A DNA stretch of 64,000 nucleotides from Fasciolopsis buskii (lineage: Eukaryota > Platyhelminthes > Trematoda > Plagiorchiida > Fasciolidae). Positions 52,344 to 64,000 of the stretch are shown here, one piece after another. Under the pieces are notes generated by a model, which saw nothing but the letters and a program-made list of their open reading frames with translations, searched no databases and was not told the origin of the DNA. Within the stretch, counting starts at the first letter, position 1. The number at the start of each line of letters is the position of its first letter. A program made the translations under genes and the position numbers. The stretch lies in contig LUCM01009864.1 of the NCBI GenBank assembly GCA_008360955.1, positions 489,755 through 553,754 of the forward strand. The letters run 5' to 3'.

Positions 52344-55300
52344 TGTGACATCCATTGCAACTACAATATTTGAAGAGGCTAAGAGAAAGCCATTAAAGGT
52401 ACAGAAACTGGGAAAACAAAGAAAACCGGTACCTAGCAAGCGCATCAGCCAAAATCGACACTTGCACCACAGAATCTAGACAACGGTCGAAAGGATACAT
52501 GCTACATATCGATTGAATCAACCCCTGATAAATCTGGTGATCCATGATTTGTGGTCTCTGATAAAAGAGTGAATAACCATTATTTGTAGCAACGTTACTA
52601 GCCATCCATTGTGTTCCACAAGGTAAGTAAAATGGCTTGGTTTTATTAGATTGATTGTTGGAATCTAGGACGTAGAGGCGTGTATTCTGACGGGGACGGA
52701 CATATACACAGACACACGCTAAGAAACATTGCTTCTCATCCTTCTCGGTTTTCTCTACACACTTTGTTTGGGATTGCCCTATAATCTAAGCCATAGAGTA
52801 ATCGATCAACCGGGCGGTGAAACAAAACGAGGGAGAAGGTTCATGTGTTCTAAATCATTTAGTTTATTTGCATTTAATGACATTGGGATTCCGGGATCTT
52901 CGAGTAAAACGATAACCCATTGTAGAAATGACAAAACCGTCAGTTTATGTGACTTGTGTGAGTGTCTGAGTTTTGATGGACTTCCTGACAGGCAGTACTG
53001 GAAGTGTTTTTATTACCTAACCAAATGATTACATTTTTTGTTGAACAAAATCATAAGATGTCCCAGTCTACTGACGAGAAAATTCGATTGCCGAGATTTA
53101 AAATCAATGAAATGCGTGCAGATTTACCCTGTTTTAGGACCCGTGTTTGAATGAGGAAGAAATAAACTGATGAGAAATCGAATCAGTCCTGGAACCGTTA
53201 GGATTCAGCTAATCCCCTGCAAGCCAGCTAAAAAATACTTCAAATCGCTGCTCGGACTAATGACGATGTCTTTTTTGTCAGACAGTTTCACCACTGTCTA
53301 CTCAGTCATACATTCTGCCTCACCAGAAGAAAACGGCAATAGCCAACCGAATTACCTCTGACATATATATGTATACATGTGCACACATTTATCGATTTAT
53401 GCATATATATTTATTTCAGAACCTACCATCATTTGTAAAATCCGCATGTAGATTACTTCATAACGGTTTGTATGCGGTTCATCAGGGTGTTTCTTGTGCA
53501 CTAGATGTCCAACTCACCATTCACGCAAAACTATCTTATTCGTAACTGGTAGTACAGGTACTCTGGCATATGCAGCTTGTTAGACGAAGTGGTCCGCCTG
53601 CGGTTCGTATACCTGTTAGGGTCGGGTAGGTATGTATTGCCAAACATTGTCAACGAAAGCAAGCAAGACGATCAGTTTTCTGTGTTCCACGTAGCATTCT
53701 TGGTCTACGATGAATGATTTGAGAAAAATTTAATTTTTCTGTGTGCACTCAAAATCTGCTAGGCATATTCTGCTTCACTAAATTACAAGTATCTATTTGA
53801 ATAATTTGATGCTAACCTTCAATGTGCGTTCTCTTTTGTGTAGGGCAGTTTGAAACACGGCTGCTTAGAAACAGTGCCTATATTGGTTTCGTTTCCCCAG
53901 TTCTTTGGTGTAGTGTTCATTCTGTCATGTTGTGATATGACGTATTTTGTTCATGGAAATACAGTTTAGTTCAATCAGGCATCAACAGAGATCACATCCA
54001 ATCGGATAAAATGAGCTGCCATTATTCACTCATCCTTCTGATCGGACTTTAAATAAGGTTATAAGTCTAACCGCTACTAATAGTAATATTTACATCGCTA
54101 TTCTCGGCAGGATTTTTCAGAGTATGACTAAAATAGTCACATCAATCTGTTGAAAATCACGTACTTTGCGAAATTAGGAACGTGCTCATCAGCCAATGAA
54201 ATAATTTTTCTCCATAAATCTACGTATTTCATTTTGAATCAGATTACTATTAGATAAATGAGTGAGTAATCTCCACAGAACCCCGTAAATTATCGTCTAA
54301 GCGCATGGTTTATTCTATGTTTGATGAGTACACTCCCTTTCTCAACGACTGCTTAAAGTAAGCATCTATTTCATTAGTTGCTCACCAACGAAACTGTTTC
54401 ATCAGTTCCAATTCATCGGACAAACCGACAAATGCAAGAACTACTTGCTGTCCAATCTTTGCGAGAGCACGAGGAAAAGTAAAGAAGCTTGAAAAAATGG
54501 CATGAACCGGAACTGATGGGTAAGATGCACGAGAAAAATAAATCCGTTCATATCGATTTACAATCGGAAAGTTTTCGTCACCAGGATGCGTGGAAAGTTT
54601 CCTTTTCTCCAATTTCCCCTCTCATTTTTGATCAAAACAACTGCATTGTTTTCTCTTTCTGTGAACACTATTTGAGGATCATTTCGTGATGTCTTCTGTG
54701 TGTTTATCAAACACTGACCACTTGTCTGCCGGAATTGAACCATCAGTCTTTCAAAAACCCTCGGACAGGTCGCTCAGACTGTGCATGTCCAAAGACAAAA
54801 GAAATCTTCATGTTCGGTTTTGAATGAGGTGGTCTATCAAGACGGACAAAAGTTGTCAAATGATGAAAACAAACGCGGAGAACGGTTAACTTATTGATTT
54901 GTAAACCCATCACGAATGATTTTGTAAATCCAGCTTCGTATCACAATGCGCTTTTCGAATCATTAGGAGCAAAGGCACTGCGTCATTAAAAACAGATTAT
55001 TGAACTTTCTTGATTTCTAGCACTTCGATCACTAGTCAGATTGTACGAACGCAAGTACTACGATAATTAGTAATGGTTGAGTGTAAATATGGATAACACA
55101 GACCGGTAAAATCGGTCACTTGTGTTCCAAAGGCCAGAGTGATGGGTGCAAAAAGAAGAGGTTGGCGTTGGATAATGGATCGGATTCATATTATTTCACA
55201 TACACTCAGTGATTCGCAATTAGCCAAACTCTTTGTAAAATCAACTAATTTGATTTGGTCAGCTTTGGTTTTCTAACGATTTCCTCTTTTTGCTATCCAC

Positions 55301-58300
55301 TAGGGAACAAAAGGAACGGAAAACCAGTAACACCACATGTAATGAAATAATTAAAATGAACCGCTTAGATGAGGGAGTGTTTGGGATTGAAGAATGACGA
55401 GAACTTTGACATTTATCTGACTCACTTGATATCGCCGGGATAGTGTCTAGCATCAGTCAGGCGACTGCACTGTTCTGGATTTCCATGAAGTTTTACTATC
55501 TCAACCCACCGTTGAACTCACAAGTAAGGTTCGTTCATGTCAAGAAATTTACGACTCATCGATATTAATCTCTAGACTTGTTCAAATTATATATTCTTTC
55601 CCGTCGAAACCCCGTTTTTGGACGGGCCATGTTTCATTAAAAAATCACATCGAATCAGCTGTAAGTTCCGTCGTGTTTATATTCTTGGACACTCGTGAAG
55701 TTGGATGTATGAAACAAGCCTATTAAAGCATCATATTAGCTTAGCCACGTGGAAAACTAGGGTTTGGTGTAAGCAGAAAAAACGGAATTTCAATATTAAT
55801 AACACGTTATTCGTTGTAGGCAGGTAGACCTAGGAGCAGCTAAATTGGCCTTCTTCATCACCTCAGATAACGACTGCCCTAAAGCAAAGAAAAGGGATTT
55901 GACGTCTGCTGCGGACTCGACTGGTCTGTTAACAGTTGCTTTTATGACCGGTTAAGCTAACTCTGAGACGGACAGTAAAACTGAGCAAATTTTCACTCAT
56001 TTGATGAAAAGATTCAACTCATGTCATTTTTGTGGTCAACAGTCAATGGTCTATTAGCCCGTGGGGTAGTTCGGCCTATTGAAATTAAATGACTTTCCCA
56101 TGTGGGTTTTTCGCTCAGCTTATCGATCCAGGTAATCAGTGCGACGTCCTGGGATTGGTGCTGACCTTTCACCAAGAAGGTGGGTATGACTCAGCAAATA
56201 CTTCCATAACATAAAGTATCTGCTTTCCATTGCTCTCCCTTGTGTGTGTTTGCGATAAGTCGCAAAAGGTGGCTAACTCTCAGTGGAAATTTGCATAACC
56301 AGGTAGTATGCATGCATGTTTTACTTGGGTTTGAGAGGGGAAAGTGCGTCGAAAATCGGCCCATATAGGTTGCTGAAAGAAACAAGATTACTTTATTTGA
56401 CGTAATGCTTGGCTTTTGCAGGGACTTTCTTTGCGGATTATAAAAACAGACAACAGATTAAGAGCACAATGTTTAAAGAAGGCGGAACAAAAGTCAAGTA
56501 ATCCGCTTGATGCATAGCCATAAGGTTTCATTACTCCTGCCGGGAGAGTCTCCGACCGACGGAGCACCCAGCAATCAACGCAATCGAAGACATCATCAGG
56601 TAACTGTTAAACTGCATCATTTATCTGAATTAACCTTTGGAGATTGGCATGGACTCAACTGTTTTTGTGCCGTGGGCGAGCTCCGCTCCCAATTCGATCT
56701 CTATCGACTGTGCTCATTGGCGTTGAGGTAGGCCTGGTCGAAATAGCTTACGATAGTTCGTGATTGATTCGCGATTTGTTACAATTGCAATCGATCTGAA
56801 TAAATTAAGGTGGTTCAAAAATGTTTGCTTATGCCCAAACGTGTTATGGACGTATATCTCGAGCAGTTAAAGGGTATTGAGTCTAATATTTACCTACTCT
56901 CATGGCCATTCTTACAGTAAAATTGTTTCCATAATTCAAATAACTGATTTTTCCTATTGTCATTTTGTCACGTTGTGGTTTATGAATTTTTGGCGCAAAG
57001 CAACGCTTTCACAAACGAACAGCGAGTATTTTGAGAGTTGTCGATAAACAGGCAGTCTACAAATTATTATTACCAACTTCATTTTGGCAGCACTAGAATC
57101 AGGTGTCTAGTTAAGCAAACCATGCCGCGGGTTTCGGGTTCATAACGATTCCAGCATCCAAATTTTGATGCGTACCTGAAGTGGATAATCTAACATGACT
57201 CACAGTTCCATTCTTTCTGTTGCTCTTCTTAGTCAGGTGTGAAGTGGGTTTGTTTCTCCTCACCAACATAATACAATGTCATATGAGCAGGCTAACAGTA
57301 TACAGTCGTATAGCACCAAATGTTCGGTTACAATGATACTCAGTGCCACCAGCCCCTTTCATTCTTGCAACCCTGACCACGTATCACTTCGCCATCAACA
57401 AACAGAAGTCGATCCGAGTCAGTTATTTCATTTTTCCCTCTATCCATAACACCGCGTACGTACATGCGTCAAAATGATTAGAATAGGACGTTAATTGTAA
57501 ACACTTATGAAACTTTTAATTGTGATGAACGTTGCATTTAGCCTAAGAGGTATTCTTGAGTTTCCGGCTCAACAGTGGAGGGCTCGGCAGTCATGGCTGT
57601 TAAACTAGCACTACCCGAGAGCTCTACAAGATCGCAACAGGTTAGGCAAAATAAAGGGCTGCAGGAAAACAAACTGCCATCTCTCGGCAAAACGATCGAC
57701 CGGTGTGAGATTGGCACCTCCGATATGTCAGGCGACAGACACTTCACTTCATTCATCATTGTCGGCCAAATTTAATGGGCACAAACAGAATGAGAAATTT
57801 TCTCATAGCACCACTAGCTGGAGATAATGTCAAAAGTACAGCAAAAATATCGTCAAACTTAACAAGGTAATCGGTCCTTGTAACACCAGCCTAGATATTA
57901 TTGAGCATTTGACACACAGTGCTCAAACTATCTAGGCACTGATTGGACACTATTCCCAACTGCCGGAGAATGGCCCCAAATCCCACCCGTCTCGATCACC
58001 CAATGACATTTACACAAACGGTCACTTCAAAAGCGCTCCAATAGTTTACCACTAAGCGATCCGTTTTATTCCGCCTACGGTTGTTCTTTCTGTGCCCTGA
58101 ACTCAGCTGTCTCCATGACGCATATCGTCTTATTTTCGCTGTACAAGAAATCAAAATGCGTTCATCTGTAATTACTGTGTTACGCATCTTCCAGTCATGA
58201 AGTTCGAAATCCTCTTGAAATTCTTCAGACTACTTTGATCAAACGTAAGTTACTAAGCTCATGCTCGACCACTTTTCAAGTCGACCACAATTTAAGGGAC

Positions 58301-59682
58301 ACAAAAGCGAAACTCCTGTTATTCCTGTCTTCATCCAAGATGTACTACAGGATGCAGTCCCTCAGTCTTTTTTATAAGCGATGCACATTTTATCCATGGC
58401 GGTCAGCAGTAATTATTCCATCATAGTGTTGTAGTTCGACTGCTCTATTTCAATTCCAGTGGCATTTCTGCCCCTCAGATGACCTTGCTTAGCTCGACAA
58501 CTGGCCAAAAGTATATATCATTCTACGTTCACCGAATCCTTTGCAGAAATCAATTAAGAAGGCGTTTCCCCAATATGAAAACAATGCAACGTAAACCTTG
58601 ACATTACAGTAAACCGCAGACTGTTATTTTTTATTGTTTTAGTCCTCACTTAGGTAAGGGCTTCTCACAGTACGCAACGCGACTTATGGTGTTGCTCGCA
58701 TCTTCGATACGTATTCGGATTTTTATTTCTACCTGCATACAGCCTTACTGGTTATACTACACTTCGATTCTTTCCTTTTGTTGTTAAATTAGAACTGTAT
58801 CAAATTGAGAAAACAGCTGAAGCGATAATCCCATCCAAGTGGACAAGGATCAGAAACTTTTGCGAATGTGGATATACTCAAAATCACAAAGCGCGCAAAA
58901 CGTTATCGAATAGAATTCCTAATAACTCACACTACCCAATCCATAAAGACCTTCCCCTTTGTTTACGCGAGGCAGGATCAATGCAATTCGTGTAGGCGCT
59001 TTTTTAATTGCTGTGCAGCTGCTTCCTGACATTCGAGTGTCAACAGACTAAAATTCTTAATGAACTCATTCTCTGTTAGGCAAACTGGATTTTTTTCCCG
59101 CAAACCACGTGTTCTCCACTTGTGCACAGTATTTCTGTCATCACTATCGTCATTGCTGCCCCCGGCTACACAAATATTGCTTGCTGAATATGCATTCAGA
59201 TAACTAGCCAAATCAACTTTGTGCTGCAACGTGATTTGGAATGCTTCAACTCTCTAACAAGGAATAACAAGAATACGTGAATACAGAAATGTTTTTTCAT
59301 TAGTCGTTCATAAATAGCAATAAAACGAGCCCACTATCTGGGCTAATATCAAAAAGTTTCACGAGGGAGCAGCAGCCTTCGACGTGGGTAAAACTAGTAC
59401 AATCTACGCCTGTTCAGCAGACCAGGGACGACTGAATAAATTCAGTATTTAAATTAAATTAAACGTGACGGCCTTTACAGCCAATTTCAATAGAATCTGG
59501 CTATTTTATCGGAACACCCTAATTACAAGTTGGTCAGTTCGCAGTCCAGGATCGAGGGAGGTAAACGGCAGATACAAGAGGCACACTTACCGGGAAGTGC
59601 ACGTCAAATCTCGGCAATGTTGTCTCTTACCGACAAGAGTCTAGCATGAAAAACCTCGAAACAGTCTTACTGATTTCAATTT
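52344..59682. other. unassigned stretch
   Basis: No gene is firmly supported over 7 kb. A minus-strand frame at 58978-59229 (83 codons) has a more protein-like composition than most: an acidic patch (SNDDSDDRN) and a helical end rich in Glu, Gln, Ala and Leu. I cannot name it. AT-alternating patches occur at 53362-53378 and 53402-53410. Confidence 0.45.
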
Positions 59683-59825
59683 CTTCACCAATGAAATAAC
59701 CTTGCACATCATTTTCAGGACGGGAGCCGCAACCAACAAAAGGCTGCCAAGTAGAAAGGCTGACCCTCGGTGGGTGGGTTCGAACCCACAAACTTACCCA
59801 CTTGATCACTGTAGGTCGAGAGTAA
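59683..59825 (-). mobile_element. SINE-A copy
   Basis: On the minus strand GATCAAGTGGGTAAG is the box A region and GTGGGTTCGAACCCACCC contains a perfect box B. The family body follows: GGGTCAGCC, CTACTTGGCAGCC, GGTTGCGGCTCCCGTCCTG. After AAAATGATGTGCAAGG comes a tail TTATTTCATTGGTGAAG, slightly changed from the consensus. It lies 0.74 kb upstream of the CR1-like element in opposite orientation. Confidence 0.8.
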
Positions 59826-60566
59826 AATTTCATCGAATTCAGGGATTATCCCTTACCCAAACGTGATCACTTTTATTCTCATGGAGTTCTGTCTATCGAG
59901 CCAAAATGTATTTACTTCTAGGGCTCAATTTTTTCACTGACAAAGCCTAGTCGTTGTCATACATCATTCGGTCCGACAAAAATCGATAGTTGGGTCCCTG
60001 GCTGGATGTGTACAAAACAACTGTCTCACACGTCAAGACATTAAAGAGCCCAGAGCAGACTGATCCACACCAACACAGACCGATTTTCGCGTAGAAAGGG
60101 ATTCTTCGGTCACCGCGCAAACTAGACATTATTGTTGGGAAAGAAAAAAGTATGCTTGGGATTCAGCTCGAAGAAATTAATGTTTATTCTAAAAATTGAC
60201 CAGTATTTTATCAGTCTTGACACACAACATTCTTGTTCTTAAGAAACAAGGCCGCTGTAGTTTAATAGTGACGTCTACCACGTAACGACATGTACGTCAT
60301 CAGTTGATGAAACCGCAAGCCCTTTGACTGGCTGCAGCACAATTCTCTGTCATCCTATTTCGTTGTTTTACTGTCGGATATTTAGTTCCATTATGTTCTC
60401 CGTTCGCCGCTACAATCACTTGGAATTACTGTTGTTCAAAATCCGTATCGATTCTCAAAATGGAATGGGACCACGCATTACCGTACTTCAACTATCTTCT
60501 CATAGATCTGAAAGAGGCACTGGTGCTAGCTGGCAGACAGCTATTTAATGCACCCCTCCAGCCAAG
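59826..60566. other. unassigned stretch upstream of the CR1-like remnant
   Basis: Nothing was recognised. If the CR1-like element kept its first ORF, it would be here, but no zinc-finger or PHD-type motif is visible. The element is therefore probably 5' truncated or too eroded. Confidence 0.45.
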
Positions 60567-61160
60567 ATGTCCATTCTGGTATTGTTGAGTACCAACATCC
60601 GTTCTCCGTTTAGGAAAACGTCGGCTCTGTCGCTCACACTTCAATTACCAATCCATGTTCACACGTGTGTTATCTGCATACAAGAATCTTGTCTGAAACC
60701 GGATATCGCTGATTCACTCGTGTCGATAGACAGCTTCAGACTCCAACGGCAGGACAGTTTCAGACAAGAAGAAGACTGGAAGCGATGTGGCAACATACAT
60801 AAACTCCTTCTGGTCTGGCATGTCCGAAGTTATTAAGACGTACTCGCTAAATGGAACTGACTGTTTCGTAACGCAGTGTCATCCTAGGTTTTCTCGCCAT
60901 ACCAGCACTATCAAAACAAGCCCATACATTGCTTCTCATAGCTCGCAACGAAATATCGCATTTTCCCGACTCTGCGTTGTTTATTGTTACTCTTCTTGAG
61001 GATAATCTGCATATTATTGTAGGAGATTTTTATCACGCATTGACTGTGCTTAATTTGACTGATCTCTACATTTCTCCGACCAGAGAAGACTCCATTTTAG
61101 ATAGAGTTGTCACCAAGCGCTCCGAATTGTTTATCCTGAAACTGTGTGTTCCATTTTGAA
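60567..61160 (+). pseudogene. AP-like endonuclease of the CR1-like element
   Basis: The first frame (60567-60836) begins STNIRSPFRKTSALSLTLQ, the usual 'N-I-R-S' opening of these nucleases. It contains CIQESCLKPDIADSL, with the catalytic-type Gln-Glu pair. The next frame (60787-60999) continues INSFWSGMSEVIKTYSLNG. The third (60929-61159) contains IIVGDFYHALT, in place of the usual GDFN, and LDRVVTKRSELF. The three frames tile with short overlaps, so at least two frameshifts have occurred. The Asn to Tyr change in GDFN and the lack of a visible terminal SDH motif mean the enzyme is dead. In live elements it nicks the genomic target to prime reverse transcription. Confidence 0.8.
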
Positions 61161-61719
61161 GTTGTGATCGTTGTCTGCTTCTGGTAAGACGCGAGATGTA
61201 ATCTAGATCAGCTTTCTATTCCTTCAGGCAAACAAATCAAAGCCGAGTTTGTCTCCGTGACGTTTCACACAACAACCTTGTTCTTCTTCAAAAATCCCTT
61301 TCACTCACATCTGCCTGTTTCTCTTTCGAACTCCTGTTCAATGACGGTGTCAAACTTTTCACAGAGACGGCCAACGTAATATTTGATATTTACTGCCCCT
61401 CAAAAACACTATTCGTCTCAAATAGTCGTATCTCCACCCAGAAACTAAAATCCCCAAGAAGATACTAGGAGCACTTCTACAAAACCCGCAATAACTCAAC
61501 CGTGTGGTATATTTCCAACCCAATAAAAGCGGAAATCAGGTGCACCGACACTACATTCGCCAGCTAACTATTGAGTAATAACAATCGATTCCTATGATAA
61601 GGCATTTGACTGCTAAGTGGTAAGAAAAAGAGACGTGAAATATCCAGCGGTTATCGGCAGCATAAATTGTGCTTTCATCCATCCCTCCACTTATACCCCA
61701 GCCATGTTTGGATAGGGTG

Positions 61720-61787
61720 ATGTGACAGTTGCAGGTTTTTCTAGAGAAGAGTTGAGCGATGATATCACATGGTGAATTATTTCATGA
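61720..61787 (+). mobile_element. SINE-B fragment inside the CR1-like element
   Basis: Positions 61749-61787 are identical over 39 bp to the reverse complement of 16364-16402. The preceding 29 bp match the SINE-B body loosely and match 33107-33137 closely. It lies between the connector and RT motif A and probably replaced part of the RT, so the SINE-B piece is likely younger than the CR1-like copy. Confidence 0.65.
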
Positions 61788-61864
61788 GAACATTCAATCT
61801 CCAACTACTAACATATAACTTTTGTAAGTCCTTAAACGCGTCGTTGAAACCTGCGCGTTGCTCC

Positions 61865-62810
61865 TTTCCAGACTATTCGTCGGCATTTAATTCTGTTCCA
61901 CGGTCTCTCCTACTTCACAAACTGGAAGCATTTGGTTGTCCCAGGCCTTTATTAGCACAGCTGTCTGATTCCATTACTAATCGTACCCAGTGCACACGAA
62001 TGGACGGTAAAGCTTCAAAACCTTTGATTAACAACTCAGGGGTGCTACAGGGTGTTTTTCTTTCAAAGTTTATCTTCTCTACTTACATCAGCAACTTATC
62101 AGCTAGCTCATCCTGTCATCTGTTCAGGCATGCTGATGATGTTGCCCTCTCTCAAGCCGTTTCGAGCAATGATGATTTTCAAAGTTTTTTCAAAAAACTA
62201 TATTCTTCGAATTCTCTGCACGAGCTGGTTTAAATCTCAACACACCTAAATGTTTCCAATGTCAGTTTACTCTCCCTCGGTGGGCCTACTCACCCGAAAC
62301 GTCTTCCATCAACTCGAAAACACTTACTAGGGTTGATTCTGTGAAATATCCAGTAGTTACTATTGATAAAAATCTGAAGCGGACTACTCACATCTCTACC
62401 TGCGCAAAGAATCTCCGACGGTTGTCATTTCAAACCAGGAAGCTTCGACACTCCAAGGTGAAACAAAGCACCATCTCCCTTTTTGTATTTCAGTGTGTTT
62501 TCCCAAACCTCATTTACTGTTCTCCTGTTATTTTTCCAGTTATACTTAAAAAAGACTAAAATTGTTCACCGGGGGCTATCACTTATTAGCCCTGTCTTTC
62601 ATACTACCAAGGGAATTGTTCCTAAATCTATATGGTCACCACTTATCAGCATGTGAGAAATTTGCTCACAAAATTCTTTCTGATTCCACGCATCCTCTGC
62701 ACAACGATCTTTCAAAGTGCCGTTCTCATATTTCTACACGACCCGCTTTCCGCTCCATACCCTCTAGAGTCAATACCTATAGGAATTCCACTATCCCATA
62801 TGTAGCATGA
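61865..62810 (+). pseudogene. reverse transcriptase of the CR1-like element
   Basis: RT motif A is seen as DYSSAFNSVPRSLLLHKL, with its aspartate at codon 61871. Motif B follows as SGVLQGVFLSKFIF; the usual form is GVPQGSVLSP..F. Motif C is HADD at 62129-62140, where active enzymes have YADD or FADD. The motif D/E region then continues in another frame from 62224 (LNLNTPKC, then VDSVKYPVVTIDKNLK) and is open to 62559. A final frame from 62562 to 62810 corresponds to the C-terminus. The aromatic to His change in the catalytic box, the motif B substitutions and the two frame breaks make the enzyme inactive. Confidence 0.82.
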
Positions 62811-63013
62811 ATTTTGACAAACCGTGACCGGATTTCAGTCGAATTCCTGAGCAACCTTTCGTAATGTGTTGTGATAATTCCTCGATGAGTTATATATTTT
62901 TTCACCAAATGAAGAGTATATTTGTTTATTTGTTTACTTTTTTCCTATTTTATTATTACCCTCACGTTTTTGGCTGAAATGTGACATAGCTTGGTGTACG
63001 CAAAAGTCTATGC

Positions 63014-63029
63014 AATACAATACAATACA
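63014..63029 (+). repeat. AATAC short-repeat 3' tail
   Basis: Three AATAC units close the CR1-like element about 200 bp after the last coding similarity. Short tandem repeats in place of poly-A are common at the 3' ends of CR1-type elements, which supports the placement of this boundary. Confidence 0.6.
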
Positions 63030-64000
63030 GTCGATGCTGAAATTTTTGATCTACTATGGTAGGGATGGTCGAGTTACTCTGACTGATCTGTATAGTGCTA
63101 GCCCGGTGCCCAGAAGACTGTGGTACCTTCTATATAAGAACGATCTCAATTTTTCGATTCGGAAACCCTGTTTACATGTTGGACTTCCTGCCGCATTTAA
63201 CCAATTCCTTCGGTCTCATTGGCGGCTTTGGAATACCTCTGTCGCAGTGTCCTAGTGTTGTTCAGGGTATCACGTTGCGTCAGTCACTGAAACTCATAAA
63301 CAAGGTATCAATCCTTGAATAGATTTTCACTTATAATATGCCCATGATCTCGCATTGCATTATCCGGAAATATGCAATTCATATAGTGGTAACGAAAGGT
63401 TTCTAAGCTGCGCTATTCGGCGCTTAACCTACGGGATTTCGCCCGCAAGTTTCGAGAAATTCTGCCGGGTTTGCTTACCCACTCATCCCCCTAAACTCAG
63501 ACGAAAGATCACCTGACGCACAGACCGGCCACATGTGAACACACCAGTCATCGAACGATAGCTGAGTAAATCAAATGGCATACAGCAAGGATGAAAACTC
63601 ACCCATCCCACATGCAACGGGTTTTGTAGCTACTTTTAGCAACCTTCGTTTTCGCTTTTTTCCTTTTTTTTGAAAAACAAACACCTAAATTCCCACCTGG
63701 AACTACCCCGGCTGGCATTGCTGAGTCGCTGAACGCTTCGTTTGCAGCAGCCATAGTGTACCGTTTATTTTTGTATTACTTCAGTTAGTAAATAGCTGTA
63801 TACATCATGTTTTGTGCTTACCTTGAAAGGAGTAGTAAGCTGGGTTTCCAATTGTATACGTTGAATGGTAAGATTTTCCCTTGTCAGACCAATGAGAGCG
63901 AAACAAGGGGTGAAGTGATGTACACGCCTTTATGCCACTGTTGGTCGATGTTGGGTATACCAGCCAGTCGTGCGGATGCTCGACTGGGGCGCGATGCATT
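63030..64000. other. unassigned stretch at the window end
   Basis: Frames at 63010-63255 and 63095-63322 overlap in different registers. A 64-codon minus frame (63805-63999) reaches the window edge. None matches a family that I recognise. Further repeat sequence beyond the edge is possible. Confidence 0.4.

Larger units (their letters stand above)
60567..63029 (+). mobile_element. CR1/Jockey-like non-LTR retrotransposon, decayed
   Basis: The order of parts is that of a non-LTR retrotransposon ORF2: an endonuclease (60567-61160), a connector (61290-61560, with INDEL-separated pieces such as LLFNDGVKLFTE and DIYCPSKTLFVSN), a reverse transcriptase (about 61865-62560) and a C-terminal part to about 62810. 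An A+T-rich 3' region follows and ends in three AATAC units. Several frame changes and stops interrupt the coding region. A foreign SINE-B fragment occupies 61720-61787, where the N-terminal RT motifs should be. The clade is assigned from motif layout and the short-repeat tail in place of poly-A, and needs a database comparison. Confidence 0.85.

Noticed and set aside
52062..52445. 127-codon minus-strand open frame
   Set aside because: Its length depends on an AT microsatellite translated as alternating Ile and Tyr, and frames on the other strand overlap it.
63805..63999. Minus-strand 64-codon frame reaching the window edge
   Set aside because: No family could be recognised and the frame is cut by the window end, so neither a gene nor a repeat can be supported.

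Overview
The window reads as non-genic DNA of a multicellular eukaryote, most likely a parasitic flatworm (fluke). It is AT-rich (about 40% G+C by eye). No open frame exceeds 190 codons, frames on the two strands overlap freely, and there is no operon structure. I could not support a single host exon, so this is either an intergenic desert or the inside of a very long intron. The fluke assignment is an inference from the transposon mix (Penelope-like, RTE-like and CR1/Jockey-like retroelements plus tRNA-derived SINEs) and from my recollection of similar fluke elements. It has not been tested by a search.

The interpretable content is repeats. Three protein-coding retroelement remnants lie on the + strand: an RTE-like reverse transcriptase C-terminus (8.69-9.30 kb), a Penelope-like element 3' part with a GIY-YIG endonuclease domain (14.76-15.58 kb), and a decayed CR1/Jockey-like element with endonuclease and reverse transcriptase parts and a short AATAC tail (60.57-63.03 kb). 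All carry stops, frameshifts or altered key residues.

SINE-A is a tRNA-derived family with a shared body and a tail reading TTTCATTAATAAAG or close to it. It has four good copies (14.04-14.21, 28.81-28.95, 29.92-30.07 and 59.68-59.83 kb), one likely copy (23.0-23.1 kb) and one doubtful copy (11.83-11.91 kb). SINE-B is best seen at 16.34-16.53 kb (minus strand). It shares a perfect 39-bp block with a fragment inside the CR1-like element at 61.75-61.79 kb, and a related 31-bp piece lies at 33.11-33.14 kb. Three more tRNA-like pol III promoter remnants are at 26.14, 44.37 and 50.36 kb.

The remainder is unassigned sequence with microsatellites (AGTA, ATT, AT) and several short perfect hairpins. 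There is no cooperating gene set, and I did not find a convincing new biological system. The best leads are the SINE families, the 39-bp identity in otherwise eroded repeats, and a compound foldback at 21.73-21.86 kb.
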